NCBI RefSeq assembly: GCF_900128975.1
Contig: NZ_FQVC01000009.1
Span: 1 to 64,000 of the forward strand
Direction of reading: 5' to 3'
Origin: Devosia limi DSM 17137
Lineage (GTDB): Bacteria; Pseudomonadota; Alphaproteobacteria; Rhizobiales; Devosiaceae
DNA: 64,000 bases
Under the pieces are notes generated by a model. That model was not told where the DNA came from. It saw only the letters and a program-made list of their open reading frames with translations, and did no database searches. Of this stretch, positions 16,731 to 25,724 are shown piece by piece. The stretch's first letter is position 1. Each line of letters begins with the position of its first letter. The position numbers and the translations under genes were made by a program.

Positions 16731-16830
16731 TTCGCGCGCCCTGAACGCCGAACGCACACAAAAAGCCACGTTGTTCCGCTGCGCTGCAATTTACTGGCTT
16801 AGCATCGGTCGGGTCGCCTTATTCTTTGCT

Positions 16831-17245
16831 TACAACGACGGCATAAGCGGCCAAGAGGGCTATGCCAGCCGGGCAGAGTTCGCGGACTACCTCGAAAGAT
16901 GCGCATCGAGGCTGGATTTGCCGGTACGGGCCCGAGAAGGGGGCACACGGTTGACCCGGATCGGCAAGTTCCATGCGGGACTACAGGACGGGCCCGAGAT
17001 CAGCGCGAGGGTCTCCTCTATTCCCGTCCGACCTCGATGCTCGGCAGGTTGATGCGATCTGCAGATCCATTTTCCCGATCGGGCCGAAGCCGGGCCGCTC
17101 TGCGCTGCCGGCATCACCATTCGTCCTCAACTTTCCATGGCCGATGGTTCGGGCGTCTTATTCAAGGACGGATCGTCCGGCCAATTCGGGGCGGTGGTCT
17201 GGGCGATCGGGTATCGCGAAGATCGTTCATGGGCGCCAGGAAGAC
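16831..17245 (+). pseudogene. flavin-dependent monooxygenase (CzcO-like) remnant
   Basis: Broken pieces of an FMO-type NAD(P)/FAD oxidoreductase appear in different frames. YASRAEFADYLERCASRLDL is the family's KDEFxxYLExYA segment. Later AGITIRPQLSMADGSGVLFK and AVVWAIGYREDRSW give the C-terminal ATGY-type motif. Large internal parts are missing. CzcO-type proteins are often next to metal exporters. It is dead. Confidence 0.6.
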
Positions 17246-17517
17246 GAGAAGGCCTTTGTCCTACTGGACGGCCATGGCAAGGGAACAGGGCGTCAGCGTT
17301 GATAGCGGGAGCAGGGCGCGCCGTCGAGCTGGTCCGTCTCGGTCGCCCTACAATCGCCTTAGGCCCAAGGGAGCACCAGTTTCTCCAACGTGCCTCTCCG
17401 CGTTCATCCACACACATGGCCGCATCTTAAACATCTGCCGCCAGGTTTTGGCCCTAATACGTTCCGTTTTCTCTTGTAAACGACTCCTTTCGGCAACCGC
17501 GGCAAGGAGAGTTCGTC

Positions 17518-17631
17518 ATGTTGAGATGGGACAATGTCAGCATCGCTGTTCTTCTGCTCCTCTGCATGGCCGCGATACTGACGATGATACTCGTCTTTCC
17601 AGTTCACCAAAGCCATCCGCTGGCTCCGTAA
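17518..17631 (+). CDS. 37-aa single-span membrane peptide
   Basis: MLRWDNVSIAVLLLLCMAAI continues as LTMILVFPVHQSHPLAP, then TAA. AAGGAG lies 8 bases before the ATG. It has a short polar start, one 20-residue hydrophobic helix and a His-containing tail (VHQSHP). There is no family I can name. Size and ribosome site resemble small accessory subunits of membrane complexes. Confidence 0.5.
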   Translation: MLRWDNVSIAVLLLLCMAAILTMILVFPVHQSHPLAP

Positions 17632-17714
17632 TCCCACAATCGACAAGGCCGAGAGTTTTTCAGATCGCTCGAGCGTCTTGCTTTTGGAGCTTGGTCTGTG
17701 GACGGCCTGGCCGA

Positions 17715-18423
17715 CAAAGCTAGGACCTGAGCCATTCCAACAGTTCGGGGCCAAGCAACTGCGCGTTCAGTTCCTCGTCGGAAAGCTCGACGAAGCCGTC
17801 AAGGTCTCGGACGATCACGACGCCAGTGTTCTTGAACCGCGCGGCGATGGTCCGAAGGAACTTGAAATCGACGTCATGCTCACAGGCACCCATAAATAGA
17901 AAGTAGACTTGTCGCCGCGCCGCTCCGACGTCTCGAGCACACTGATCATCCTGGCGTGATCCGCAGGGTCGTTTTCACCATCTGTCACGAAGACCACTAC
18001 GGAACGTTTCTGGTCGGCAACAGGCGAATCCCTCTGCACGCCAAAGAACCGGCTAAGCAGCCCGCCAAAGTTTTCTTCGGCCGGCAACCACCCGAAGTGC
18101 TGCAGATTGTGCTCCAGCACGTAGCTATAGGTGGTGCCGCCTTTCCAGCCCGGCACCCTGCCGACGACTTTGCGAAGGACGTAGTCCTCGGAATCTTCCG
18201 GCGTCACGGTTCCGACGTGATGGACCGAACCCCTTTCATTGCTGAAGGTAAAGACGTCCATCTTGCCGTCGGGATCCAGCACCATGCCATAGGGCACCAG
18301 TCGCGCGATGAGCTTGCTGGTCGTAGCCGTGCCGCCCTTGAGGGCACAGACGTCGAACTTCGCGATCGAGGGAAGGCAGCCCACGAGCAGACGGACCTGC
18401 TGTGTGTAAGCTTTACGCGCCAT
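17715..18423 (-). pseudogene. AbiEii toxin N-terminus fused to a decayed vWA-TerF gene
   Basis: The frame begins MARKAYTQQVRLLVGCLPSI and runs to VCALKGGTA, which is the start of an AbiEii nucleotidyltransferase toxin (xALKGGTAINLF). At about 18328 it switches in frame to TTSKLIARLVPYGMVLDPDG, matching the vWA protein at 54183 from its residue about 48 onward. Near 17900 a frameshift (RRGDKSTFYLW versus RRGDQVYFLFM) ends the match, but the rest is readable to about 17715. It retains vWA metal-site text (FVTDGENDPADH). Neither parent activity is expected. Confidence 0.75.
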
Positions 18424-19261
18424 CTTGTTCTCCCTTGGTCACGAATTCGGCAGGTATCGTGATGCGATAGTGCGGGTGCAGTTTGCCGCCTTTCACTAAC
18501 ATGCGATCGCCACTACCAAGGTCGATGGCCGTCTCGTCGATATATTTTCGCCAGGCATGCGTATGGCGTTCCGCGAACACGAAAAAGAGGCGTTTCGTCT
18601 TCACGCTGCGGCAAAGTTTCAAGAGCTGCGTCATCAGCTTGGGACGCAGGTTCGCCATGGACTGGAACAGCACGTCGATTTGATGGAAGCTCTCGTGGTT
18701 TGGGGCTTCGTCGATGGTTTCAAGGAGCGCGCGTTCCGGTGATGACACGCGCATGGGCCATTGCCACGGGCTCTGCTGCAGCTCGCCGCCGTTGTCCTCA
18801 AGCGAGAACTCCTTGTTGTCGACGCCGACATCCATGTCCTGAAAGAGCGAGCCCTGGCGCACAGTCACGTCGGCACTCAGATCGAGTCTGGAGAGCCAGG
18901 AGGGCGCATCGCCATGGAGATAGAGTTTATGTGGGCCGGACATGCGCAGGTAGTGCGTGTAGCCATGGAGCTCCATGGCGGTCGTTGCCGCGACATGGAA
19001 TTTGAAGTCCATGATCCACTGCGCGGAGAGAACGGGAATTTTCCAGTCACGCTCGGCGCTTTCGTTGCCGCCGCGTATGAAGGGACGCCGGTACAGGCCC
19101 TGTAGCGGACGCTCCAGCCAGCCCGCTTGCAGATAGGAATGGGCAAGCTGCCGGTAGATGCCATGGGCTTCCAGCCAGCGCGAATCCACCAGGAAGCCCG
19201 GTGGTAGGGTCTCAAGTAGGTTCTTTAGCTTGTCGGCTCTGTGTCCAATCATAATGGACAA
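18413..19261 (-). CDS. abiEi: AbiEi family antitoxin, orphaned
   Basis: 282 residues. An N-terminal winged-helix antitoxin domain (KLKNLLETLPPGFLVDSRWL, HSYLQAGWLERPLQGLYRR) is followed by the AbiEi C-terminal region with ATTAMELHGYTHYLRM and SSPERALLETIDEAP. AbiEi represses its own operon and neutralises the AbiEii nucleotidyltransferase toxin in type IV toxin-antitoxin systems. Its 3' end overlaps the start of the toxin fragment by 11 bases, the normal layout. Only about 34 residues of toxin survive, so the antitoxin has no partner here. Confidence 0.85.
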   Translation of the reverse strand: MSIMIGHRADKLKNLLETLPPGFLVDSRWLEAHGIYRQLAHSYLQAGWLERPLQGLYRRPFIRGGNESAERDWKIPVLSAQWIMDFKFHVAATTAMELHGYTHYLRMSGPHKLYLHGDAPSWLSRLDLSADVTVRQGSLFQDMDVGVDNKEFSLEDNGGELQQSPWQWPMRVSSPERALLETIDEAPNHESFHQIDVLFQSMANLRPKLMTQLLKLCRSVKTKRLFFVFAERHTHAWRKYIDETAIDLGSGDRMLVKGGKLHPHYRITIPAEFVTKGEQDGA

Positions 19262-19655
19262 TATAGCACTATTTTAAAGTCGATGCAAAAATGTACTTTA
19301 CCTGTAGCCAAAAATGTAACACCAAACTGGACGTGGGATCGTGCATTCAAAGTGTGGTAGCGCTCGCGCTCTGCGCCGCCGGGTTTTGGAACCTCGCCAA
19401 GCGCTGCGGGGCAGTGGCATCAGCCTTTCATGAGGTGCCGATCGGCACGGTAAGTCATTGAAGTCTCATTCACCGGCGAGGGCACATGATGGCACCGAGT
19501 TACACGCCCTGTTCCTAACCCCGTCGTGATCGGGGCCGATACCTCCACCAAGGAGGCGGCCTGAGGCTTCCAACTCTTGGAGGGTCAACAGCCTAAGCGC
19601 CCCTCGTTGCGGGCGGGAGCCGGCTGCATGGGCCAACCTTGCGTAGCCGCCGAAA
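19262..19655. other. intergenic stretch before dmeR
   Basis: It holds the promoter region of abiEi (left part, AT-rich TATAGCACTATTTTAAAG near 19262) and then sequence with no supported gene up to the DmeR operator. Confidence 0.35.
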
Positions 19656-19672
19656 ATAGGGTACCCCCCTAT
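19656..19672. promoter_or_regulatory. DmeR/RcnR-type operator
   Basis: ATAGGG and CCCTAT arms around TACCC form a dyad 3 bases before the dmeR ATG. G/C tracts flanked by A/T inverted ends are the DNA signature of RcnR-type repressors. Binding there would block transcription of dmeRF. The site leaves no room for a ribosome site, so the mRNA may be nearly leaderless. Confidence 0.6.
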
Positions 19673-19675
19673 ACT

Positions 19676-19954
19676 ATGTCTCACACGATCAAGCACCGCG
19701 CTAAGCTCCTCGCCCGCGTCCGTCGCCTCAAGGGCCAGATCGAAGCGATTGAGCGCTCCCTTGAGGCCGAGGCGCCTTGTGGGGACGTGCTCAACCAAGT
19801 GGCATCGGTGCGCGGCGCCACCGCCGGCCTCATGGCCGAATTGATCGAGGATCACATCCGCGAGCATGTGGTGGACCCTGAGCTGGAGGCCGACGCGGCT
19901 CGTGCCGGTGCCACGCGCGAATTGATCGACGCCGTAAGGACCTATCTCAAATGA
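19676..19954 (+). CDS. dmeR: DmeR, Ni/Co-responsive RcnR/CsoR-family repressor
   Basis: 92 residues from MSHTIKHRAKLLARVRRLKG. The MSHT start supplies the N-terminal His of RcnR-type sensors. ALEAEAPCGDVLNQVASVRG gives the conserved Cys, and ELIEDHIREHVV gives the two distal His residues: the N-Cys-His-His set for Ni/Co rather than Cu. It overlaps dmeF by 4 bases (ATGA). The start was chosen over upstream Met codons because the conserved domain begins there and the operator ends just before it. Confidence 0.88.
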   Translation: MSHTIKHRAKLLARVRRLKGQIEAIERSLEAEAPCGDVLNQVASVRGATAGLMAELIEDHIREHVVDPELEADAARAGATRELIDAVRTYLK

Positions 19955-20913
19955 CCGATACGCCGAGCCGTCCGTTTGGGCACGAGCACGTGTTTCTAGG
20001 CACCCAGCATGCGCGAAATGAGCGCCGAACCTGGGCTGTCATCGCCCTGACCACGGTCATGATGGTCGCCGAGATCGTGGCCGGCAGTGTCTACGGCTCT
20101 ATGGCTCTGGTCGCGGATGGCTGGCACATGGCGACCCATGCGGCCGCCTTGCTGATAGCGGCACTCGCCTATGTGTTCTCCCGCCGCCATGCCCGGAATC
20201 GCCGCTTCACCTTCGGCACGGGCAAACTGGGAGATTTGGCGGGATTCGCCAGCGCAATCGTCTTGGCGCTCATTGCGTTATTGATCGGGTGGGAAAGCCT
20301 GCTTCGTTTCTCGGCGCCGGTCACCATCAATTTCAACCAGGCCATTGTCGTTGCGGTCATAGGACTAACGGTCAACCTGGTATGTGCCTGGCTGCTTCGG
20401 GATGATGATCATCGTCATGGGTCGTCCCATGCGCATCATGATCACCCTCATGAGAATGCCGCCCATCAGCATCAGCATACCGACGAGCGGCATCGGGACA
20501 ACAATCTCCGCGCGGCCTATCTCCATGTTCTGGCGGATGCCCTGACTTCGGTGCTGGCGATTTTCGCTCTGGTGGCGGGGAGCGTCTTCGGCTGGCTCTG
20601 GCTTGATCCGGCCATCGGCATCCTCGGCAGCCTGGTCATCGCCCGCTGGTCATGGGGCCTGATGCGGGACGCCGGCGCGGTTCTGGTCGACTATCTGCCC
20701 GAAGTGGAGGAACTACCCGAGCAGATCAGGTCGGCCATCGAGGTAGGCGGCGACGAGATCTACGACCTGCATGTGTGGCAGGTCGGGCCAGGGCATCACG
20801 GTGCTATCGTGTCGCTCCGCTCGGCCAGCCCGCGCGCGCCAACCTACTACCGGGAACTCCTGTCCCATTTGCCCGAGTTGTCCCACCTCACGTTTGAAGT
20901 GGAGCAGGCTTAA
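19951..20913 (+). CDS. dmeF: DmeF, CDF-family Co/Ni efflux transporter
   Basis: 320 residues. The start [20 protein letters not shown] is characteristic of DmeF. Six membrane helices contain the metal sites [18 protein letters not shown] and [15 protein letters not shown]. The His-rich cytoplasmic loop between helices IV and V ([20 protein letters not shown], then [10 protein letters not shown]) is typical of Co/Ni/Zn CDFs. It exports Co(II)/Ni(II) in exchange for protons. Translationally coupled to dmeR; complete length. Confidence 0.93.
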   Translation: MTDTPSRPFGHEHVFLGTQHARNERRTWAVIALTTVMMVAEIVAGSVYGSMALVADGWHMATHAAALLIAALAYVFSRRHARNRRFTFGTGKLGDLAGFASAIVLALIALLIGWESLLRFSAPVTINFNQAIVVAVIGLTVNLVCAWLLRDDDHRHGSSHAHHDHPHENAAHQHQHTDERHRDNNLRAAYLHVLADALTSVLAIFALVAGSVFGWLWLDPAIGILGSLVIARWSWGLMRDAGAVLVDYLPEVEELPEQIRSAIEVGGDEIYDLHVWQVGPGHHGAIVSLRSASPRAPTYYRELLSHLPELSHLTFEVEQA

Positions 20914-20939
20914 AGCGGGAGGCCGAAGAGGCGTCGGCC

Positions 20940-21393
20940 TACTGCGCGTACGCCAGATCCGCGGCAATGTCCGTGACGTCCAAACGGAGTTGCCGCTTCT
21001 TCGGCGCCAGACCCGCAGGACGACAGAATCTTGAACGTGGCCCGAGGCCCGCCCAAGACACTGTCGGCGCCGCTGGATTTCCCGCCCGGTCCGGCCAGCG
21101 TTGCTTGATGTAATCCAAGATCGCCAATGATTTCCTGATCGTCCTCGGTGCTGCCGAATGCCGGCATATCCGTTTCGTAGCCCGGGGCGATGGCAGCCAG
21201 TCCTCACTCCGATGACCAGCAGCTGCTCATCGGAGTGATGCCAGGTATGCCCCGTCTCGTCATGTGGCGGCGCCGGCAATCGCCCGTCCGGCTGCCCGAG
21301 ATTGGCGCCGTGGCAGCTGGCGCAGTATTCGAGGTAGAGCGCATGGCCGCTGGGCGGTGCCGACTGCGCCATGGCCGCCGTACCGACCAACAT
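20940..21393 (-). pseudogene. class I cytochrome c, frameshifted
   Basis: From about 21393: [20 protein letters not shown], then [20 protein letters not shown] with the CxxCH heme motif and [15 protein letters not shown]. The expected continuation is spread over two further frames: GYAGIRQ-type text corresponds to [18 protein letters not shown], then [15 protein letters not shown]. The order of motifs is that of a monoheme cytochrome found next to copper ATPases. At least two frameshifts break it. Confidence 0.7.
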
Positions 21394-21455
21394 CGTCGCG
21401 GTCTCCAGGCAACATGATTGCTGCTAGCCAAGACACCAACGTGAAAGCGAGGGGT

Positions 21456-21486
21456 TGACCTTGCCACCGTGGGAAGGCGCACACTT
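21456..21486 (+). promoter_or_regulatory. CueR/HmrR-type promoter of the CopA-type ATPase
   Basis: TTGACC (21456-21461), a 19-base spacer with the partial dyad CCTTGCC...GGGAAGG, then CACACT (21481-21486). The layout is the same as at 2405. It drives the gene starting at 21513. Confidence 0.6.
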
Positions 21487-21512
21487 GAAGGCTCGAACCC
21501 TGAGGTAGTGAC

Positions 21513-23877
21513 ATGAGCGGCACCAAGGATACATCCCACCACCATCACCATCATGGCTATGATCACCATGGGCGTCATCAGCGCGCCGATGGTGACCATC
21601 AAGCGAGGGATCCGGTCTGCGGCATGTCGGTTGATCCGGCGAACGCCGAATTCAGCACGGAGCATGCTGGCGAGACCTACTATTTCTGCTCGGCCAAATG
21701 CCACGACAAGTTCGTGGCAAACCCGGGCGCCTACCTCACCGAAACCGAAGCGCCCCGTGGCGCCAATCCTGGTACGATCTACACCTGCCCGATGCACCCT
21801 CAGGTCCGCCAGGATCATCCCGGCAACTGCCCGATCTGCGGCATGACGCTGGATCCTGAACTGCCCACGGCCGACACCGGCCCAAGCGCGGAACTGGTCG
21901 ACATGACCCGTCGTTTCTGGATCGGCACCGCCCTGGCTATTCCCGTATTCCTGCTTGAAATGGGCAGCCACCTGTTCGACTTCCACGCCTTCATATCGGC
22001 CCAGAACCTCAACTGGCTTCAACTGGTGCTGGCAACGCCAGTCGTGCTCTGGGCCGGCTGGCCGTTCTTCCAGCGCGGCGCTGCTTCGATCGCCAATCGC
22101 AGCCTTAACATGTTCACGCTGATCGCCATGGGCATCGGGGTCGCCTGGCTCTATTCGATGATCGCTACGGTACTTCCCGGCATTTTCCCCTCCGATATGC
22201 AGGGAATGGGCGGCGCGGTTCCTGTCTACTTCGAGGCCGCCGCCGTGATCACCGCCCTGGCGCTCCTCGGCCAGGTGCTGGAGCTGCGAGCCCGCGAGCA
22301 GACCTCGGGCGCCATCAAGGCGCTGCTGGGTCTCGCGCCCAAGACCGCGCGGCGTATCCGCGCCGACGGTTCGGACGAGGAGGTCGGGATCGAAGCTATT
22401 GCCGTCGGCGACCGACTGCGCGTACGGCCCGGTGAAAAGGTGCCCGTCGACGGACAGGTCGTCGAGGGTCGTAGTGCGCTAGACGAATCCATGGTCACGG
22501 GTGAATCCTTGCCGGTCACCAAGGAAGTCGGCGATCGGCTGATCGGCGGCACCATCAACCAGTCCGGCGGCCTGGTGATGGAAACCCTGCAGGTCGGTCA
22601 GGACACCATGCTAGCGCGGATTGTGCAGATGGTGGCGGCGGCACAGCGGTCCCGGGCGCCCATCCAGAAGTTGGCCGACCAGGTGTCCGGTTGGTTCGTG
22701 CCGCTGGTGATCGGAATCGCCATCGCAGCCTTCATCGTGTGGGGCATTTGGGGGCCCGAGCCGCGCCTGGCCTATGGCTTGGTGGCGGGGGTGTCCGTGC
22801 TGATCATTGCCTGTCCCTGTGCGCTGGGCCTCGCCACACCGATGTCCATCATGGTGGGAGTGGGGAAGGGGGCCCAGCTCGGGCTCCTGGTCAAGAACGC
22901 CGAGGCCCTGGAACGCCTTGAGAAAGTCGACACCATCGTGGTCGACAAGACCGGCACGCTTACGGAAGGCAGGCCTAAGGTTACCCACGTCCTGCCGGCT
23001 GCCGGGTTCGACGAGACAGCGCTACTTACCATGGCGGCGAGCCTGGAGCGGGCGACCGCTCGGGGTCGCGATCGTCAACGCCGCCGAAGAACGCAAGCTC
23101 GTCCTCACCGAGCCGACCGACGTCGACTCCCCGGTGGGCAAGGGACTTACGGGTCTGGTGAATGGCCAAAGGGTGCTGATCGGCAGCGCGAAATACCTTG
23201 AAGCCGAAGGCGTCGCCGCAGGCGAATGGAAGACACGCGCCGACGAGGTTCGCGGGCATGGCGCCACCGTCGTTTTGGTCGCAGCGGACGGCCAGGTCGC
23301 CGGTGCCCTCGGCATCGCCGACCCGATACGCGGCACCACACGCCAAGCATTGAACGAACTGCGCGCCGAAGGCATCAAGGTCGTCATGATGACCGGCGAC
23401 AATGCCGTGACCGCCGCTGCCGTGGCTCGAGAACTGGGCATCGAAAACGTCGAGGCCGATGTGCTGCCGGAGCGCAAGAGCGAGGTCGTGGAGCGGCTTC
23501 GCTCAGAGGGCAGGGTGGTCGCAATGGCCGGCGATGGCGTGAACGACGCTCCAGCGCTTGCGGCGGCCGATGTGGGGATCGCCATGGGTACCGGCACCGA
23601 CGTCGCCATGGAGAGCGCCGGGGTTACGCTGTTGAACGGCGATCTGATCGGCATTGCCCGGGCGCGACGGCTCTCGCGGGCCACCATGGGCAACATCCGC
23701 CAGAACCTCTTCCTGGCCTTCGTCTACAACGCAGCGGGCATCCCCGTTGCCGCCGGCGTGCTCTACCCGTTCTTCGGATTGACGCTCTCGCCGGCGATCG
23801 CCGCCGCTGCCATGGCGCTGTCCTCCGTCAGCGTCATCGGCAATTCGCTTCGGCTGCGCTCGGCGCGGATCCGATGA
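21513..23877 (+). pseudogene. Cu(+)-exporting P1B-type ATPase (CopA-like), broken by an 8-base deletion
   Basis: The N-terminus is a His run ([12 protein letters not shown]), a YHS domain ([32 protein letters not shown]) and an HMBD domain ([20 protein letters not shown]). Then come the P-type core with TGES, CPCALG and DKTGTLT. At about 23055, GAGCGGGCGACCGCTCGGG lacks 8 bases compared with the expected SEHPLG codons, deleting the N-domain HP motif and shifting frame; translation stops at 23201. The rest ([39 protein letters not shown]) is intact in the next frame to 23877. As read, no active pump is made. Confidence 0.88.
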
Positions 23878-24020
23878 GCTCGACCATCGCGCCGGAGGTC
23901 CTTGGCGGTCCCCGCTTCTGGGGCTCACTGTCCGAGATGGTGCGCGGAAGCACGACGTTGCTTCTCGGCCGGCCTCTGGAGGATATGGCGACCGATTTTC
24001 TGGATCTTGGCGACAAGTGA
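23874..24020 (+). CDS. 48-aa hypothetical protein overlapping the ATPase stop
   Basis: The ATG overlaps the ATPase stop (ATGA at 23874-23877), the usual sign of translational coupling. MSSTIAPEVLGGPRFWGSLS continues to LLLGRPLEDMATDFLDLGDK. There is no membrane helix or Cys. I do not recognise a family. The overlap and a sensible residue mix argue for a real gene. Confidence 0.45.
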   Translation: MSSTIAPEVLGGPRFWGSLSEMVRGSTTLLLGRPLEDMATDFLDLGDK

Positions 24021-24076
24021 CATCACGATCCACGTCAATGGCAGGAACCGCGGCGGCGGCGAGGAGTTTCGGGATC

Positions 24077-24448
24077 ATGGTCCGGAACTCTGCTTTCAGG
24101 ACGCGCGTGCGCGTGATCCTTTTGGTGATGGTGGCTGTGGTTGCTAGTATGACGCTGCACCATGGTGCGATGGCGTCGGCGCCGACAGCGCAGAATCACG
24201 CCGAAGCGCGTATCGCCCACCCTGTTGAAGACGCCGGTTGCACCGTGGATTGCGGCACTCGTCCGCATTCTATGCCCGCATGTTGCGGCATCGGGCTGTG
24301 CCTTTCGGGATTGCCGGTGGCGCCGTCGTCGGAGCTGTTGGCAGCGCGGAAGTCGGTGGCACGAGTATTCCATCGCGGTCTGATCCCTAAATCCCTCAAG
24401 AGCCGTATCGATCGACCCCCGAAGGGTTCCGCCCGAGATGAAGTTTGA
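24077..24448 (+). CDS. small secreted Cys/His-containing hypothetical protein
   Basis: 123 residues from MVRNSAFRTRVRVILLVMVA, a signal peptide or anchor. GAGGAG lies upstream. The mature part has HHGAMASAP, EDAGCTVDCGTRPHSMPACC and GIGLCLSGLPVAP, giving four to five cysteines. Short exported proteins of this kind often follow copper ATPases; the role is unknown, though periplasmic metal binding is plausible. It lies between the ATPase and a DUF305 gene on the same strand. Confidence 0.55.
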   Translation: MVRNSAFRTRVRVILLVMVAVVASMTLHHGAMASAPTAQNHAEARIAHPVEDAGCTVDCGTRPHSMPACCGIGLCLSGLPVAPSSELLAARKSVARVFHRGLIPKSLKSRIDRPPKGSARDEV

Positions 24449-24477
24449 AACTTAACTCGTAGAAGGAATTCAGGGAA

Positions 24478-24942
24478 ATGACCCTATTCAAGACGACTCT
24501 TATCGCCGGCGCCGTTCTGGTGGCCACTTCCGTTTCCGTATTCGCACAGGATGCTGCGGCGGGGCACGACATGTCCGCCATGGGAGCGGACAGCAGCATG
24601 TCAGTGGACCTGCCGGAAATCTGCAAGACCGCCGAAGCCATGGCCGGGGACATGTCGATGGACATGTCCCATGAAATGGACCAGGCCCATACCGACCTGA
24701 TGGCCGGCATGGACGTGACCAACAAGCAGATGATGGACAGCATGATGGTCGAGGACATCGACGTGGCTTTCGTCTGCGGAATGATCCCGCACCACCAGGG
24801 CGCCATCAACATGGCCAAGGCCGAGCTCGAACATGGTGACAACCAATGGGCCAAGGACATGGCCCAGAAGGTCATCGACGCACAGGAGCAGGAGATGGCC
24901 GACATGATCGCTTGGCTCGAAGGCGAAGGCGCCAACGAGTAG
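24478..24942 (+). CDS. periplasmic DUF305 protein
   Basis: 154 residues with a cleavable signal (TLIAGAVLVATSVSVFAQ). A Met/His-rich mature start (GHDMSAMGADSSMSVD, MAGDMSMDMSHEMDQAH) resembles copper-binding Met motifs. The DUF305 core carries DVAFVCGMIPHHQGAINMAK and AQEQEMADMIAWL. Role: probably copper binding in the periplasm, by family context. It is preceded by AAGGAATT and followed by a hairpin terminator, closing the ATPase gene cluster. Confidence 0.85.
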   Translation: MTLFKTTLIAGAVLVATSVSVFAQDAAAGHDMSAMGADSSMSVDLPEICKTAEAMAGDMSMDMSHEMDQAHTDLMAGMDVTNKQMMDSMMVEDIDVAFVCGMIPHHQGAINMAKAELEHGDNQWAKDMAQKVIDAQEQEMADMIAWLEGEGANE

Positions 24943-24951
24943 AACAGCATA

Positions 24952-24975
24952 GGGGTGCGCCTACGGGCGCGCCCC
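24952..24975 (+). terminator. hairpin terminator after the DUF305 gene
   Basis: GGGGTGCGCC pairs with GGCGCGCCCC across a 4-base loop (TACG), starting 9 bases after the stop at 24942. No T-run follows. Confidence 0.55.
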
Positions 24976-25137
24976 ACCAGGCGAAGTACCCGTTCGACAC
25001 GGTCGATGCCGTGAGGACGTCGGCCATACAATGCTGCAGCCGACAGCGGCATTGCTGATGGCTCGGTGGTTGAGCGGAAGCGATGGTTCGCGTCAAGGCA
25101 GTTGAAGGTCGCCGCGCAACTGAGAGGAGAACAGATA

Positions 25138-25625
25138 TGACCGCACACCACGACCATGGGCAACAGCACAAGGGCGAGCATGGCAAGCACGCTCGGCCTT
25201 ACCTGATGAATCAACATGGGTTTGGGCCTCGTCGTGATGTACGGGGTCATGTTCTCTATGATCGACGGACCGGGGGACTTCCGGAACAATCTGAACATGT
25301 TCTACATGGCGGTCACAATGTGGGCGCCCATGGGCATTTTCATGCTGGCCACCATGCCGGGCATGTTCCCTAACAGTCGCATGAACCTGTTGCTCTATGC
25401 CGGTTTATCCTATTGACCGTGCTCTCATTCTGGGCGACCCGGGCGCAGGCCTTCATCGACGATCGCCAGTTCGTGGATCCCATGATCCCGCATCACTCGG
25501 GCGCCATCCTGATGTGCCGCGAAGCCGACATCAAGGATGCCGAACTGGTTCGATTGTGCGGTGAGATCATCGAGGCGCAGCGTCGCGAGATCGAGCAGAT
25601 GGAGGCCATCGGTAAGCGTCTCTAA
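25138..25625 (+). pseudogene. DUF305 membrane protein, two frameshifts
   Basis: Relative of the intact protein at 1357. The N-terminus MTAHHDHGQQHKGEHGKHAR, then PYLM, is in one frame. A short deletion at about 25207 moves INMGLGLVVMYGVMFSMIDG and FYMAVTMWAPMGIFMLATMP to a second frame. A further indel near 25410 moves VLSFWATRAQAFIDDRQFVD, with MIPHHSGAILMCREADI, to a third. All conserved segments are still visible, so decay is recent. Confidence 0.8.
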
Positions 25626-25724
25626 GTTCGGAAGCCCGCCTTAGAATTCCCCTTCGATGGCGTTGCCGCCGATCCCCAGATGTGGACGAGCGAGGCGGTC
25701 TTGAGGGACAGGAAATTGGACTAG
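25626..25724. other. short spacer in a roughly 1-kb decayed stretch
   Basis: Nothing recognisable. The stretch 25626-26655 as a whole holds only remnants (motA, ribbon-helix-helix) and no intact gene. Confidence 0.4.
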
